A DNA stretch of 64,000 nt from Microbacterium oleivorans (GCF_013389665.1 NZ_CP058316.1:1240001-1304000), one strand, 5' to 3'; positions 1 through 7,084 are shown, numbered from the stretch's first letter. Translations and numbers: made by a program. The notes: generated by a model from the sequence alone, not told the origin.

Positions 1-52
1 TTCGAACGGCACGCCCGAGCCCAGACGACTTCACCTCGCGCCCACCGCGAGC

Positions 53-694
53 ATGGTCCGCCTGCACGACGCGATCTCCCCTGAGGAGCTTCGAAGCCTG
101 CCCGTCCGCGTTTCCCACACCACCAGTCAGCTCGGAGTCCAGACGTACAAGGTCGGCGCGCACGACTCCTACCGGGAAGCATGGGGGCTTCGCGTCAACC
201 TCGACCCGCGACACCGCGCGATCATCATCGTGCTCGCTCACGGCGCCACGACCGGCGACCTGCAACGTGCTCGGGAAGCGGCCCGGCTCATCCGTGACGG
301 ACAGAAGTCGGACGGCTGGGAAGAGGTCAGTCTGCCTCGGGAAGGACGCGCCCTCGTGTACAAGCTCACCCTCGAGTCTGGCGACGTCGCGACAATCGAC
401 CCCGACCCGGTGCAGCCCTGCACCGAGGAGGGCTGCGCTGAGGTGTGGCACGGCATCCACGACCGCCACATCATCGCTCAGGCACATCGCTCGTTCGGCG
501 ACCTCAGCACCTACCAGATGGAGGTCTCGAAGCCCGTCATGGACGACGACGAGGAGGGGTACCGTCTCGTCGTCTACATCGACGACTTCGCCGGCGACCA
601 GGTCGCTGCGGCCGCTCTCATCGCCGATCTGCAGCGCATGGGAGAGAAGCTGAACCAGGCGCGCGCGGCGGGTCGGCTGAGCGGCGCGGCATGA
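53..694 (+). CDS. Hypothetical element protein, resembles DUF6907
   Basis: 213-residue protein of unknown function. The centre holds a Cys/His cluster (CTEEGCAEVWHG, about residues 123-134, plus a following HDRH), and the C-terminal half is a beta-rich stretch ending in a helix. A C-x4-C-x3-H cluster followed by a beta domain recalls the actinobacterial/phage family DUF6907, but I cannot confirm membership. It is the first complete gene in the window. It overlaps the next gene by ATGA, so it heads a co-translated string of small element proteins. No clear Shine-Dalgarno precedes the ATG, and only 52 bases lie upstream, so the true operon start may be outside the window. Confidence 0.75.
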   Translation: MVRLHDAISPEELRSLPVRVSHTTSQLGVQTYKVGAHDSYREAWGLRVNLDPRHRAIIIVLAHGATTGDLQRAREAARLIRDGQKSDGWEEVSLPREGRALVYKLTLESGDVATIDPDPVQPCTEEGCAEVWHGIHDRHIIAQAHRSFGDLSTYQMEVSKPVMDDDEEGYRLVVYIDDFAGDQVAAAALIADLQRMGEKLNQARAAGRLSGAA

Positions 695-1170
695 CTCACG
701 TCGGCGCTGAGCTCCTGTGGCTGCGCTCCCGCGCCCGCCTGACACTCGAGGAGGCCGCACGGGCAGCAGGCGTGACTCCGGGTCGCCTCGCTGCGGTAGA
801 GAGCGGCGTGGAAGCAATCACGCCCGCCAGCGCGGTCCGGTTAGCCGGCTCGCTTGTCGAAGTCATCCGAGCACGCTTCGAAGCCGCACAGCCCGCCCCC
901 TCCCTTCCCCCTGCCGACCTCGCCGCGATCCTGTTCGTGCTCCGTGAGAACGGACCCAGCACGCACAACGAGATCTACGCCGCCTACGTCCAAACGACCG
1001 CGCACCCCCGCCTCGCCGAGGACTGGGTGCGATGGGCCGTCAGCCACCTCCACCAGGCCGGCTACGTGACGTACGACTCCATCGCCGGCCGCGGCCCTCA
1101 CGGGCGACGAGCACGCCGATGGATGCTCATCACACCCGCCTCCCCCGACCCGATCGATGCGACGGCATGA
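691..1170 (+). CDS. XRE-like helix-turn-helix protein with C-terminal winged-helix-like part
   Basis: 159 residues. The N-terminal 60 residues read as an XRE-type helix-turn-helix (LTLEEAARAAGVTPGRLAAVESG). Residues about 75-150 (ILFVLRENGPSTHNEIYAAY...WVRWAVSHLHQAGYV) look like a winged-helix domain. The ATG lies in an ATGA overlap with the upstream stop, which fixes the start. It precedes the replication-initiator-like gene and could control copy number or element transcription; that role is inferred from position only. Its stop overlaps the start of a possible 26-codon gene, again by ATGA. Confidence 0.8.
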   Translation: MTHVGAELLWLRSRARLTLEEAARAAGVTPGRLAAVESGVEAITPASAVRLAGSLVEVIRARFEAAQPAPSLPPADLAAILFVLRENGPSTHNEIYAAYVQTTAHPRLAEDWVRWAVSHLHQAGYVTYDSIAGRGPHGRRARRWMLITPASPDPIDATA

Positions 1171-1247
1171 CGAACAGACACATCCCCTCGGCGAGCGCAC
1201 GAGCGAACGCTGCGCTCGCCGAGGTCTGCACGCCGGAGGAGTCATGA
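1167..1247 (+). CDS. Possible 26-residue coupled small protein
   Basis: A 26-codon reading frame (MTNRHIPSASARANAALAEV...) lies exactly between the HTH gene and the initiator gene. Its ATG overlaps the upstream stop as ATGA, and its own TGA overlaps the downstream ATG as ATGA. Two exact junctions suggest translational relay from one gene to the next. It has no recognisable domain and could simply be a coupling leader. The GGAGGA at 1235-1240, inside its 3' end, serves the next gene. Confidence 0.4.
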   Translation: MTNRHIPSASARANAALAEVCTPEES

Positions 1248-2041
1248 TGGGCGCAGGTCTCGCGCTACAGGCGTTCGCCGTCGCCGATCGCGTCGGCCTC
1301 GGGCACCCTGCCACCCGCCTCTACGTCTACATGGCGACGGTGGCGATCGACAGCGATGCTGCGCCCGCTTTCTGGGGCGGGCGCGATGCCCTCGCCCAGG
1401 CGATCGGTAAGAGCGGCGGCGCCGGCCATTCTGCGGTGAAGCGAGCCATCCAGGAGCTCACGACGGCCGAGCTCATCACCGCTGACAACCAGGCCCACCG
1501 AGGCATGTCCGCGAGGTACCTCATGCGCGACGGTGCAGGCAGCTCACTCACCCCCAAAGGGGACCGCTCAACGACCCCCTTGTTATCCACACTGGGGACC
1601 GCTGAGCGGTCCCCTTCCTCCGAGAAAGGGGACCGCTCAGCGACAGAAAGGGGACCGCTCACCGGTCCAAAGGGGACCGCTCACCGGTCCCCCGAGGAGG
1701 AAGAGGAAAAAGAGGAGGAGCTACGCGCACGCGCGACCCCCACCCTTCCCCTCGATGGCCTCGACTCCCCCGCTTATCCGACGCAGTGCGAGAAGCACCA
1801 GAACGGACCGAACTCGTCACCGTGCTTCGCGTGCGGTGAGGCACGCAAAGACCACGCGCGCCGTGACGGCGCCGCCCGTCGACGCGCACGCCCCGCCGCA
1901 CTCAAGCACCGCATCATCGACGGCCGCCGCGTCTGCGACAACCGCCCCCACGTCCCCACCCGTGACGGCAGTTGCATCAACTGCGAGATCCGACCCGACG
2001 ACCTCACCCTCACCCTCACCCCCGAGGTGCTGACCGCATGA
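1244..2041 (+). CDS. Replication-initiator-like winged-helix/zinc-finger protein
   Basis: 265 residues. Residues 10-95 look like a replication-initiator winged helix (ATRLYVYMATVAIDSD...GGAGHSAVKRAIQEL). A low-complexity hinge rich in KGDRS/KGTAHRS and EEEEEKEEE follows at about residues 105-160. Two Cys clusters end the protein (CEKHQ...CFACG and CDNRP...CINC). The hinge is encoded by iterons and a DnaA box in the DNA, as in phage O-type initiators whose origin lies inside the gene. GGAGGA at 1235-1240 sits 3 bases from this ATG and 6 bases from a second ATG at 1247; either may be used. The next gene overlaps by ATGA. Replication initiation is inferred from architecture and origin, not from a named family match. 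Confidence 0.65.
   Translation: MMGAGLALQAFAVADRVGLGHPATRLYVYMATVAIDSDAAPAFWGGRDALAQAIGKSGGAGHSAVKRAIQELTTAELITADNQAHRGMSARYLMRDGAGSSLTPKGDRSTTPLLSTLGTAERSPSSEKGDRSATERGPLTGPKGTAHRSPEEEEEKEEELRARATPTLPLDGLDSPAYPTQCEKHQNGPNSSPCFACGEARKDHARRDGAARRRARPAALKHRIIDGRRVCDNRPHVPTRDGSCINCEIRPDDLTLTLTPEVLTA
1556..1683 (+). other. Putative replication origin: iteron array inside the initiator gene
   Basis: Four identical copies of AAAGGGGACCGCTCA start at 1556, 1625, 1647 and 1669. A fifth core, GGGGACCGCT, lies at 1594-1603 and faces an inverted copy at 1605-1614, forming a dyad. The last three direct copies are 22 bp apart, about two helical turns. The four exact copies fall in all three codon phases of the gene, so selection acts on DNA rather than protein. 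A purine-rich stretch (about 1693-1722) follows. This is the layout of an iteron origin placed within its initiator gene. Confidence 0.75.
1583..1591 (+). promoter_or_regulatory. DnaA box within putative origin
   Basis: TTATCCACA is an exact match to the classical DnaA box (TTATNCACA). It lies between the first iteron and the dyad copy, and supports use of host DnaA at this origin. Confidence 0.7.
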
Positions 2042-2199
2042 CCATCACCGACCCTCAGGAGCCGCCACCGTACGACTGCCGCGCTCGCCGACACAAAGTC
2101 ATCACCGCGGACCGGATATGCGTCCTGTGCGGCGCACGCGGCGTCACCGACGCCCTCCGGACCACCACACCCCCGCTCGACCTCAATGACCAGCCCTAA
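2038..2199 (+). CDS. Small Cys-pair protein
   Basis: 53 residues, coupled to the initiator gene by an ATGA overlap. It contains one CxxC pair (ICVLCGARG, about residues 28-36), the signature of half a zinc ribbon, and no other recognisable feature. Function unknown. It is one of three neighbouring element proteins carrying short zinc-ribbon-like motifs. Confidence 0.6.
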   Translation: MTITDPQEPPPYDCRARRHKVITADRICVLCGARGVTDALRTTTPPLDLNDQP

Positions 2200-2245
2200 C
2201 CACCCATGGCGCTCGCCGAGGGTGTCCGACCCCGAGAGAAGAATC

Positions 2246-2542
2246 ATGACCGAACCGACCGAGTTCCTCGCCCACACCGCGGACGACTGTGCCGCGGACC
2301 GTGTGGACGTGACCGAACACGAAGAGCAGGACATCACCACCCTGCATTGCGTCGACTGCGGCGCACACGCCGCGTACAAGCCTGACGGCACACAGCTTGC
2401 CCAGCCCGATCAGGGCGGGGCGATGACCGGCGTCAAGCAGGGCGCCGCATACGACGGGATCGGGTTCACCATCCCCACCGGCAACGAGGGCTCCAACGCA
2501 CAGCGCGAGTGGAAGAACCTTCTCAAGAAGAACGGACACTGA
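2246..2542 (+). CDS. Hypothetical protein with zinc-ribbon-like motif
   Basis: 98 residues. A CVDCGAHAAYKPDG motif lies near residues 34-47, and a basic C-terminus (AQREWKNLLKKNGH) follows. GAGAGAAG just upstream of the ATG is a reasonable ribosome site. An earlier in-frame ATG at 2186 would overlap the previous gene and has no such site. The function is unknown; it belongs to the same string of element genes. Confidence 0.65.
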   Translation: MTEPTEFLAHTADDCAADRVDVTEHEEQDITTLHCVDCGAHAAYKPDGTQLAQPDQGGAMTGVKQGAAYDGIGFTIPTGNEGSNAQREWKNLLKKNGH

Positions 2543-2544
2543 CC

Positions 2545-2850
2545 ATGCCTCAGCACGGCGAATATCGAGCCGGAGTCGGCTTCTACGACAGCACGATCAA
2601 GGGCTGGGTCAAAGACCCTGCCAAGCTCCCTGAGGTCATCGGCGACCGCACCAAGCTGCCGACCAGCGTGCCCGACTGGGTGAGCGGGAAGGCGAGAAGT
2701 TTCAAGGAGAATCCGCAGATGGAGCGCCTGATCCAGTTGCGGGACTCAGACAAGGCCGACGACCGGGCGAAATATGAAGCCGTGGCGAAGGGCAACCTCC
2801 GCATGGCAGTCGGCAACTACGAGCAGGCCAAGACGGCAGCGGCCGAGTGA
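2545..2850 (+). CDS. Hypothetical element protein
   Basis: 101 residues, starting 2 bases after the previous stop. It is mostly charged and helical towards the C-terminus (MERLIQLRDSDKADDRAKYEAVAKGNLRMAVGNYEQAKTAA is split by no obvious domain boundary in this soluble part). There is no signal peptide or membrane segment. Function unknown. Its stop overlaps the next ATG (ATGA), so the two are probably co-translated. Confidence 0.65.
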   Translation: MPQHGEYRAGVGFYDSTIKGWVKDPAKLPEVIGDRTKLPTSVPDWVSGKARSFKENPQMERLIQLRDSDKADDRAKYEAVAKGNLRMAVGNYEQAKTAAAE

Positions 2851-3029
2851 TGGCGATCGACGCGCTCGACCCCGGCCCGAACGGCGACTACCCACACCTG
2901 GACATGACACTGCAGCCCACCGGCCTCCGCACTCAGACCGCCCCGGACGGCACGAAGGTGCGAATCGACGTCGAGGCGACCGGGCCAGACGGGCGCCGCG
3001 TGTCCGAGCTCAATCCGCAGCAGGACTGA
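2847..3029 (+). CDS. Small hypothetical protein
   Basis: 60 residues, acidic at the N-terminus and beta-like in the second half (GLRTQTAPDGTKVRIDVEATG). It begins at ATGATG in an ATGA overlap with the preceding gene. No family recognised. It ends the coupled run; a 155-bp gap with a long-range inverted repeat follows. Confidence 0.6.
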   Translation: MMAIDALDPGPNGDYPHLDMTLQPTGLRTQTAPDGTKVRIDVEATGPDGRRVSELNPQQD

Positions 3030-3041
3030 CCCCGTGAACCT

Positions 3042-3150
3042 CCACGCTGGGCGTGAACGTCACCGCCTCGTGCGCCATGAGCGAGGGCCACGGATCGAAG
3101 GCAGCGAGCGCGTTCCTTTCACCGCCACGACCCGCCTGCGCCCAGCGTGG
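3042..3150. repeat. 12-bp inverted repeat in an intergenic gap
   Basis: CCACGCTGGGCG (3042-3053) is matched by CGCCCAGCGTGG (3139-3150), 85 bp apart. The left arm overlaps a GTGAAC pair at 3034 and 3052. The repeat sits between the coupled run and the next small gene; it may be an operator pair or a residue of recombination. Confidence 0.45.
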
Positions 3151-3184
3151 ACCCCTCATCTAACCGACACCACCGGAGTGACCA

Positions 3185-3364
3185 ATGGACAACTACGAGA
3201 CATTGAAAGCCACTCTCATCGCGGCGATCCGAGCCAACGACTTCGGGTCTGCGTACACCGCGTGGACTCGTCTCCACAGCACCCCCGACGCTCCTCACGC
3301 CGGCGCCTTCGTCGACTGGATCATCGATCACGGCTCCCACGCCGTGACTGGCGGCCGCGCCTGA
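3185..3364 (+). CDS. Small hypothetical protein
   Basis: 59-residue helical protein (MDNYETLKATLIAAIRAND..., ending HAVTGGRA). A GGAG site lies about 7 bases before the ATG. Trp/His-rich helices (YTAWTRLHST, FVDWIIDHGSHA) look like a small soluble fold. Function unknown. A strong GC hairpin follows the stop directly, suggesting the end of a transcript. Confidence 0.6.
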   Translation: MDNYETLKATLIAAIRANDFGSAYTAWTRLHSTPDAPHAGAFVDWIIDHGSHAVTGGRA

Positions 3365-3373
3365 TGACCCTCC

Positions 3374-3409
3374 CCGGAGGGGTGGGGGCACCCCCTCGCG
3401 CCCCTCCGG
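3374..3409 (+). terminator. Hairpin terminator candidate
   Basis: CCGGAGGGG (3374-3382) pairs perfectly with CCCCTCCGG (3401-3409), and a GGGGG/CCCCC stem is nested inside. There is no T-run, as is common in actinobacterial terminators. It lies 10 bases after the stop of the 59-residue gene. Confidence 0.55.
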
Positions 3410-3440
3410 TCAGGACCGCCGGGGATGGCAAAAAAGCTCC

Positions 3441-3483
3441 GTACGGGTTCCCCCGTTCATGCTCTATGCCGTCAAACCCGTAC
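3441..3483. promoter_or_regulatory. 9-bp inverted repeat upstream of spike-like gene
   Basis: GTACGGGTT (3441-3449) and AACCCGTAC (3475-3483) flank a 25-bp spacer within the 207-bp gap before the beta-helix gene. It could be an operator or part of the leader. The rest of the gap shows nothing recognisable. Confidence 0.35.
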
Positions 3484-3571
3484 AGTCTCGCCGACCGCCG
3501 TCTCGAAAATCCCACCTGACCGGGGGCTCGTCCGCTACGAGCCACCGTGCACCCGAAAGGAGCCCCGCCTC

Positions 3572-4264
3572 TTGGTCAACCGCGTCAACATGAATCAGCC
3601 GGAAAAGAACGTCAGGCAGCTGTGGAACGCCATCCTCGACCTGCAGACCATGGTCTACGGACGCTCATCCTCAGTGACCCGGGGGCGCTTTCGCTTCGCC
3701 GGCAACGAATCGCTACTCGTCCAGGGATCGCAGAAGGTCGAGGGGTGGCTCGTCGTCACCGGCACCGAGCGGGTCACCGGCACGCTCGAGGTGCAGGGCC
3801 GGCTCATCGCATCGGGCGCCATCGGCCTCACCGGCCCGACGAGCATCACCGGCAGTACCACCATCGCCGGCGACGTGTCACTCAAGGGCACTATGGCCGT
3901 CGACGGCGGCGAGATCCAGGTCAAGGGCGGCGACTCCCCCGCCACCCTCCGGGACGGAGCTATGTCGTTTGCGACCGGCGGCAAGGTCGAGGCCGACGCA
4001 GCATCCGGCGGCGTCCGCCTCGCGGCCGGGTCCGGGAACAAGGTCTACGTCGGCGACGGCATCGTCGCCGTGCAGCTCGCCGGCGGCGGAACCCTGACCA
4101 TCACCGAGGGCGGGACCACCATCAACGACCCGAACGGCGTCACGGTGAGTAGCGATCTCCGCGTCACGGGCGCCACCACCGTTGATCGAACCGATACCGT
4201 GACCGGCGTCGAGTCGAACGCCTACATTGATCCGGCGACTGGCCGCATACAGCGCATCCTCTAG
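3572..4264 (+). CDS. Beta-helix/spike-like repeat protein
   Basis: 230 residues from a TTG placed 9 bases after AAAGGAG; an ATG six codons later is the alternative start. After a short helical N-terminus the chain runs in periodic Gly/Val/Thr beta repeats (VQGRLIASGAIGLTG, TSITGSTTIAGDVSLKG and similar), typical of beta-helical tail-spike or bactofilin-like folds. A short tail (NAYIDPATGRIQRIL) ends it. In a mobile element it may be a phage-derived adsorption or structural protein, which is inference. Its stop overlaps head-on with the stop of the minus-strand lipoprotein gene. Confidence 0.65.
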   Translation: MVNRVNMNQPEKNVRQLWNAILDLQTMVYGRSSSVTRGRFRFAGNESLLVQGSQKVEGWLVVTGTERVTGTLEVQGRLIASGAIGLTGPTSITGSTTIAGDVSLKGTMAVDGGEIQVKGGDSPATLRDGAMSFATGGKVEADAASGGVRLAAGSGNKVYVGDGIVAVQLAGGGTLTITEGGTTINDPNGVTVSSDLRVTGATTVDRTDTVTGVESNAYIDPATGRIQRIL

Positions 4265-4662
4265 TCGAGGTAGCAGAGCGAGTTCTCGGCGACCTTCACG
4301 AGGACTCGGTTGTTCTCGTCAGCGTCCTCACCTTCGCCGCCGAGCGGGCGCACGTCGGCGGGGTCGGCGCCCGCTGCGATTTCCTCGCACGCGGTGTAGC
4401 CAGCGGCGAGCCACTCGGTATCGTTCGGCTCGCCCCCGCCCCACCAGGTGCCCGCGAGGCTCGCGAGGTAGAACTCCTGGGCGGTCATGTCGCCCCAGTG
4501 GGCAGGGCTGTCAGTCGCGAGGGGCGACGACGCCTCAGCGGAAGGCGCCTCGGCGATCAACGGCTCCGCGCTTTCGATCGGCTCGTCAACGGCGGGAGCG
4601 GAGCACCCTCCCAGCACGGCGACCAGGACAGCGGCTGTGGCCGCGTGAGCTGCGCGCTTCAT
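4261..4662 (-). CDS. DUF732-like lipoprotein
   Basis: 133 residues. The N-terminus is a lipoprotein signal (MKRAAHAATAAVLVAVLGGC) with the lipobox Cys at residue 20. A low-complexity Ala/Glu/Pro linker follows. The C-terminal half (FYLASLAG...LLAAGYTACEEIAAG-like...VAENSLCYLD) matches the layout of DUF732, with two Cys that could form a disulfide. The membrane-anchored extracytoplasmic location follows from the lipobox; the function is unknown. It overlaps by ATGA with the ribbon-helix-helix gene, so the pair forms one transcript. Alternative: an element-encoded surface exclusion or anti-phage factor, with no direct evidence. Confidence 0.65.
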   Translation of the reverse strand: MKRAAHAATAAVLVAVLGGCSAPAVDEPIESAEPLIAEAPSAEASSPLATDSPAHWGDMTAQEFYLASLAGTWWGGGEPNDTEWLAAGYTACEEIAAGADPADVRPLGGEGEDADENNRVLVKVAENSLCYLD

Positions 4663-4793
4663 CGCTTGTTCGTCTGCGCGTAGTTGCTGAGCGCTCGCCG
4701 AATGACGTCGCTGATGTTCTCTTGATTGGCCTCTGCCGCCGCTTTGGCAGCCGCCCAGAGAGAGTCCGACACTCGGACATTGCGGGAGGTCAT
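4659..4793 (-). CDS. Ribbon-helix-helix protein
   Basis: 44 residues (MTSRNVRVSDSLWAAAKAAA...). A short beta strand followed by two helices is the ribbon-helix-helix/Arc-type DNA-binding fold. GAAGAAG precedes the ATG. A GTG five codons upstream (4806-4808) lacks a ribosome site. It is divergent from the 91-residue gene at 4872 and co-translated with the lipoprotein. It is probably an autoregulator of this small divergent locus, by analogy with antitoxin-type RHH proteins. Confidence 0.65.
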   Translation of the reverse strand: MTSRNVRVSDSLWAAAKAAAEANQENISDVIRRALSNYAQTNKR

Positions 4794-4859
4794 CGGCTTC
4801 TTCGACACAGCTGATAGCGTAACGCCAAACGTAGGTACAAACACAAGAGAACGGCACCC

Positions 4860-5147
4860 GTGGTCGGAAACATGAACTTCGAATCCCCTCAAGACCCACC
4901 ACAGGTCGAGGAAAGTCTCGCGCCCATCGCCTACGAGCTCGCGGTGATCCGCGAGCGCATCGTCAACGAGGTGGGGGCTATGAGGCCATCACCCAAGAAG
5001 ATCGAGGCAGCTTTGAACGGCATGCAAGAGGTCTTGCAGGCCGTCGTGGTCGCGATCTACAAACTCGAGACAGGCGACCGGCCTCTGCTGCAGTCCGAGA
5101 AACGTGCCTTCCGGCTGGACGACGGAGAGCCGCCGCTTCGAGACTGA
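4860..5147 (+). CDS. Hypothetical helical protein upstream of dprA-like gene
   Basis: Up to 95 residues from GTG 4860, with GAGAA 9 bases before it; ATG 4872 gives 91 residues. It is strongly helical and charged (SLAPIAYELAVIRERIVNEVG, KKIEAALNGMQEVLQAVVVAIYKLE), like a small coiled-coil or helical bundle. No family recognised. It lies 137 bp before the DprA-like gene on the same strand and may belong to that cargo, but the gap is large enough for a separate promoter. Confidence 0.55.
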   Translation: MVGNMNFESPQDPPQVEESLAPIAYELAVIRERIVNEVGAMRPSPKKIEAALNGMQEVLQAVVVAIYKLETGDRPLLQSEKRAFRLDDGEPPLRD

Positions 5148-5284
5148 GATCCTGGGGCGCCACGGCGGTCGAACGCGATGATGCCGATTCGCCCAAGAAA
5201 TGTTGGCGCGCCTCACTCCGGCACCCGCCTTGCACCACGATGATGACAACCACCAAGATCCATGTGGGTGGTCGGAGGTAACCT

Positions 5285-6199
5285 GTGATCATGCGGGCTC
5301 ACGATGACGACCTGGCGCTGCTCGCGCTGGCGATGCGCCCAGGCTTCTCTTGGGCGCAGACGCGTCTGCGGATAGAGCAGCTCGGGTCACCGCTGGCCGT
5401 CCTCGATGCGGCCTACGACGGCCAGCTTGTCGTCAGCGACCGTGAGGAAGAGCTACACGCTGCGGCAGAGCAGCTTGCCAATCTGAGTGAGCGTGGAATC
5501 CACGTCGCAGTGATCGGGGGGGACGACTACCCGGCCGCTCTGCGGACGGTTCACGATGCACCGCCCGTCCTGTACTGGCAGGGCTCGCTTTCACCTCTCG
5601 ACGCCAACGCAGTCGCCATCGTCGGGACACGGGCCCCGTCGTCAGCCGGAGCCACCTTCGCTCGAGATCTCGCATCGAACCTCGCTGCGGAGCACATACC
5701 AGTCGTGAGCGGCCTCGCCCGAGGCGTCGACACCGAAGCCATGCGCGCCTCCCTTCGCGCGGGAGGTCGCACCATCGGTGTGATCGGCACTGGCCACGGC
5801 GTCTACTACCCCCGCGAGAACACAGCACTACAGGACGAGATCGCTGCGTCCCATCTGCTCCTCTCTCAGTTCGCTCCGGGGTCATCCGCGACTAAGAAGA
5901 CCTTCCCGATGCGGAACGTCGTAATGTCCGGTTTCTCGTCCGCAACGGTCATCGCTGAGGCCGGGGAGACGTCAGGCACACGCATCCAGGCGCGGGCTGC
6001 GGTGAAGCATGGTCGGCCCCTGATTCTGAGCGAGCGCGTCGCCGACAGTGTGGCGTGGGCACGCGAGCTGATCTCCACGGGCTACGACGTCTCGGTAGCT
6101 CAGGACGCCGCAGACGCCGCACAGCTCGTTCTCCAGCTCCACAGGCGGCGAAGCGAGACTGCGGCCGGCTGGTCGCTCGGCTCCCTACTGTCAGCGTGA
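5285..6199 (+). CDS. DprA/Smf-like DNA-processing protein (mobile-element copy)
   Basis: 304 residues. The DprA Rossmann core is complete: YPAALRTVHDAPPVLYWQG (82-100), VAIVGTRAPSSAG (110-122), SGLARGVDTEA (142-152), TIGVIGTGHGVYYPREN (163-179), and FPMRNVVMSGFSSATVIAEAGETSG in two adjoining segments (207-231). The C-terminal winged helix of chromosomal DprA is missing. The usual His of the SGLAxGIDxxAH motif is replaced. GGAGG at 5274-5278 sits 6 bases before GTG 5285. Chromosomal DprA binds ssDNA and loads RecA. This version overlaps a ComF-like gene by GTGA and lies at the element's edge, which suggests a dedicated two-gene DNA-handling or defence cargo (inference). Confidence 0.85.
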   Translation: MIMRAHDDDLALLALAMRPGFSWAQTRLRIEQLGSPLAVLDAAYDGQLVVSDREEELHAAAEQLANLSERGIHVAVIGGDDYPAALRTVHDAPPVLYWQGSLSPLDANAVAIVGTRAPSSAGATFARDLASNLAAEHIPVVSGLARGVDTEAMRASLRAGGRTIGVIGTGHGVYYPRENTALQDEIAASHLLLSQFAPGSSATKKTFPMRNVVMSGFSSATVIAEAGETSGTRIQARAAVKHGRPLILSERVADSVAWARELISTGYDVSVAQDAADAAQLVLQLHRRRSETAAGWSLGSLLSA

Positions 6200-6957
6200 C
6201 GGCGCCCTTCCTCGACGACCTCGAGAGGACCATCCGAGGGGCGTACCGGAACGTCCCGCAGTTCCATCCAGGTCTCTGTCGAGACTGCACGGCTCCCACC
6301 ACCTCGCCGGACTACCTGCGATGCGTCGCATGTGACGGGCACATGGCGCAGCCATACCCGCGTGCCACCGGCGGCTCCATCGCGCTGAGCTGGGCACCGA
6401 TGGACTCCCAGGGGTACCAAGATCTACGTCAGTACAAGGAGCCCGGGGCGACGCCCGACCAGGTCGGGCGACTTCGGACGCTGTTCGGGCTCTCGCTCAC
6501 GCATCACCGCGAGTGCATCGTCCGCACGATCCCCGGGCGCCCGTTCGGTGTCGCACACGTGCCGAGCACGAGCGGCACACGTCCAGGCCCGCATCCCATT
6601 GAGACCCTGCTCCTTCCGATGCTGTCGAATGAAATCCCCCGCACAGTCCCCGTGTTCGTTGGACCGCCAGAGACAGACCGGAATGCTCGGCGGCAGATGA
6701 ATCCGGACAACTGGTCGGTGGCTCCCCCCGCCCATGGCGTCGATCGAGTGTTGGTCATCGACGACTCTTGGGTCACCGGCGGTCACGCCCACTCCGTCGC
6801 CTCGGCATTCGAACGCATCGGCGTCGCCGCGCGCATCATCGTCCTCGGGCGGGTGCTTGACCCGACCCGCAACGACCACGGACGGTACCTTCGCGAGCAC
6901 CCCGCGGAGCCCTTCGATAGCCGGCGTTGCCCCATCCACGGAGAAGTCCACGCCTGA
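6196..6957 (+). CDS. ComF-like zinc-ribbon phosphoribosyltransferase
   Basis: 253 residues. An N-terminal zinc ribbon (Cys28, Cys31, Cys43, Cys46) is followed by a phosphoribosyltransferase-type domain with the PRPP loop VLVIDDSWVTGGH (185-197). Zinc ribbon plus PRTase is the ComF/ComFC arrangement, and ComF works with DprA in natural transformation. The gene is about 20 residues longer than typical ComF and diverged between the two parts. A second Cys-His element (CPIHGEVH) closes the protein. Its GTG overlaps the dprA-like stop, so the two are produced together. Substrate and reaction are unknown. Confidence 0.75.
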   Translation: MTAPFLDDLERTIRGAYRNVPQFHPGLCRDCTAPTTSPDYLRCVACDGHMAQPYPRATGGSIALSWAPMDSQGYQDLRQYKEPGATPDQVGRLRTLFGLSLTHHRECIVRTIPGRPFGVAHVPSTSGTRPGPHPIETLLLPMLSNEIPRTVPVFVGPPETDRNARRQMNPDNWSVAPPAHGVDRVLVIDDSWVTGGHAHSVASAFERIGVAARIIVLGRVLDPTRNDHGRYLREHPAEPFDSRRCPIHGEVHA

Positions 6958-6971
6958 GCGCCGGACACACC

Positions 6972-6990
6972 GTGGCCACCACCTGGCCAC
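6972..6990 (+). terminator. Hairpin terminator candidate
   Basis: GTGGCCA (6972-6978) and TGGCCAC (6984-6990) form a 7-bp stem with a 5-base loop. It begins 14 bases after the ComF-like stop and has no T-run. Confidence 0.4.
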
Positions 6991-7084
6991 AACCGTGCCA
7001 CCCCCACCGAGATCCCACAAGTGCGTAGCACCCCCAAACTGCCCGTAATTACGCGGATACTCCGCTCAGCCCGCCTCAGCAGCT

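Noticed and set aside
3034..3519. 161-codon frame starting GTG after the coupled run, and a 27-codon frame at 3076
   Set aside because: The first overlaps the better-supported 59-residue gene and the hairpin; the second has no ribosome site. Neither shows a domain.
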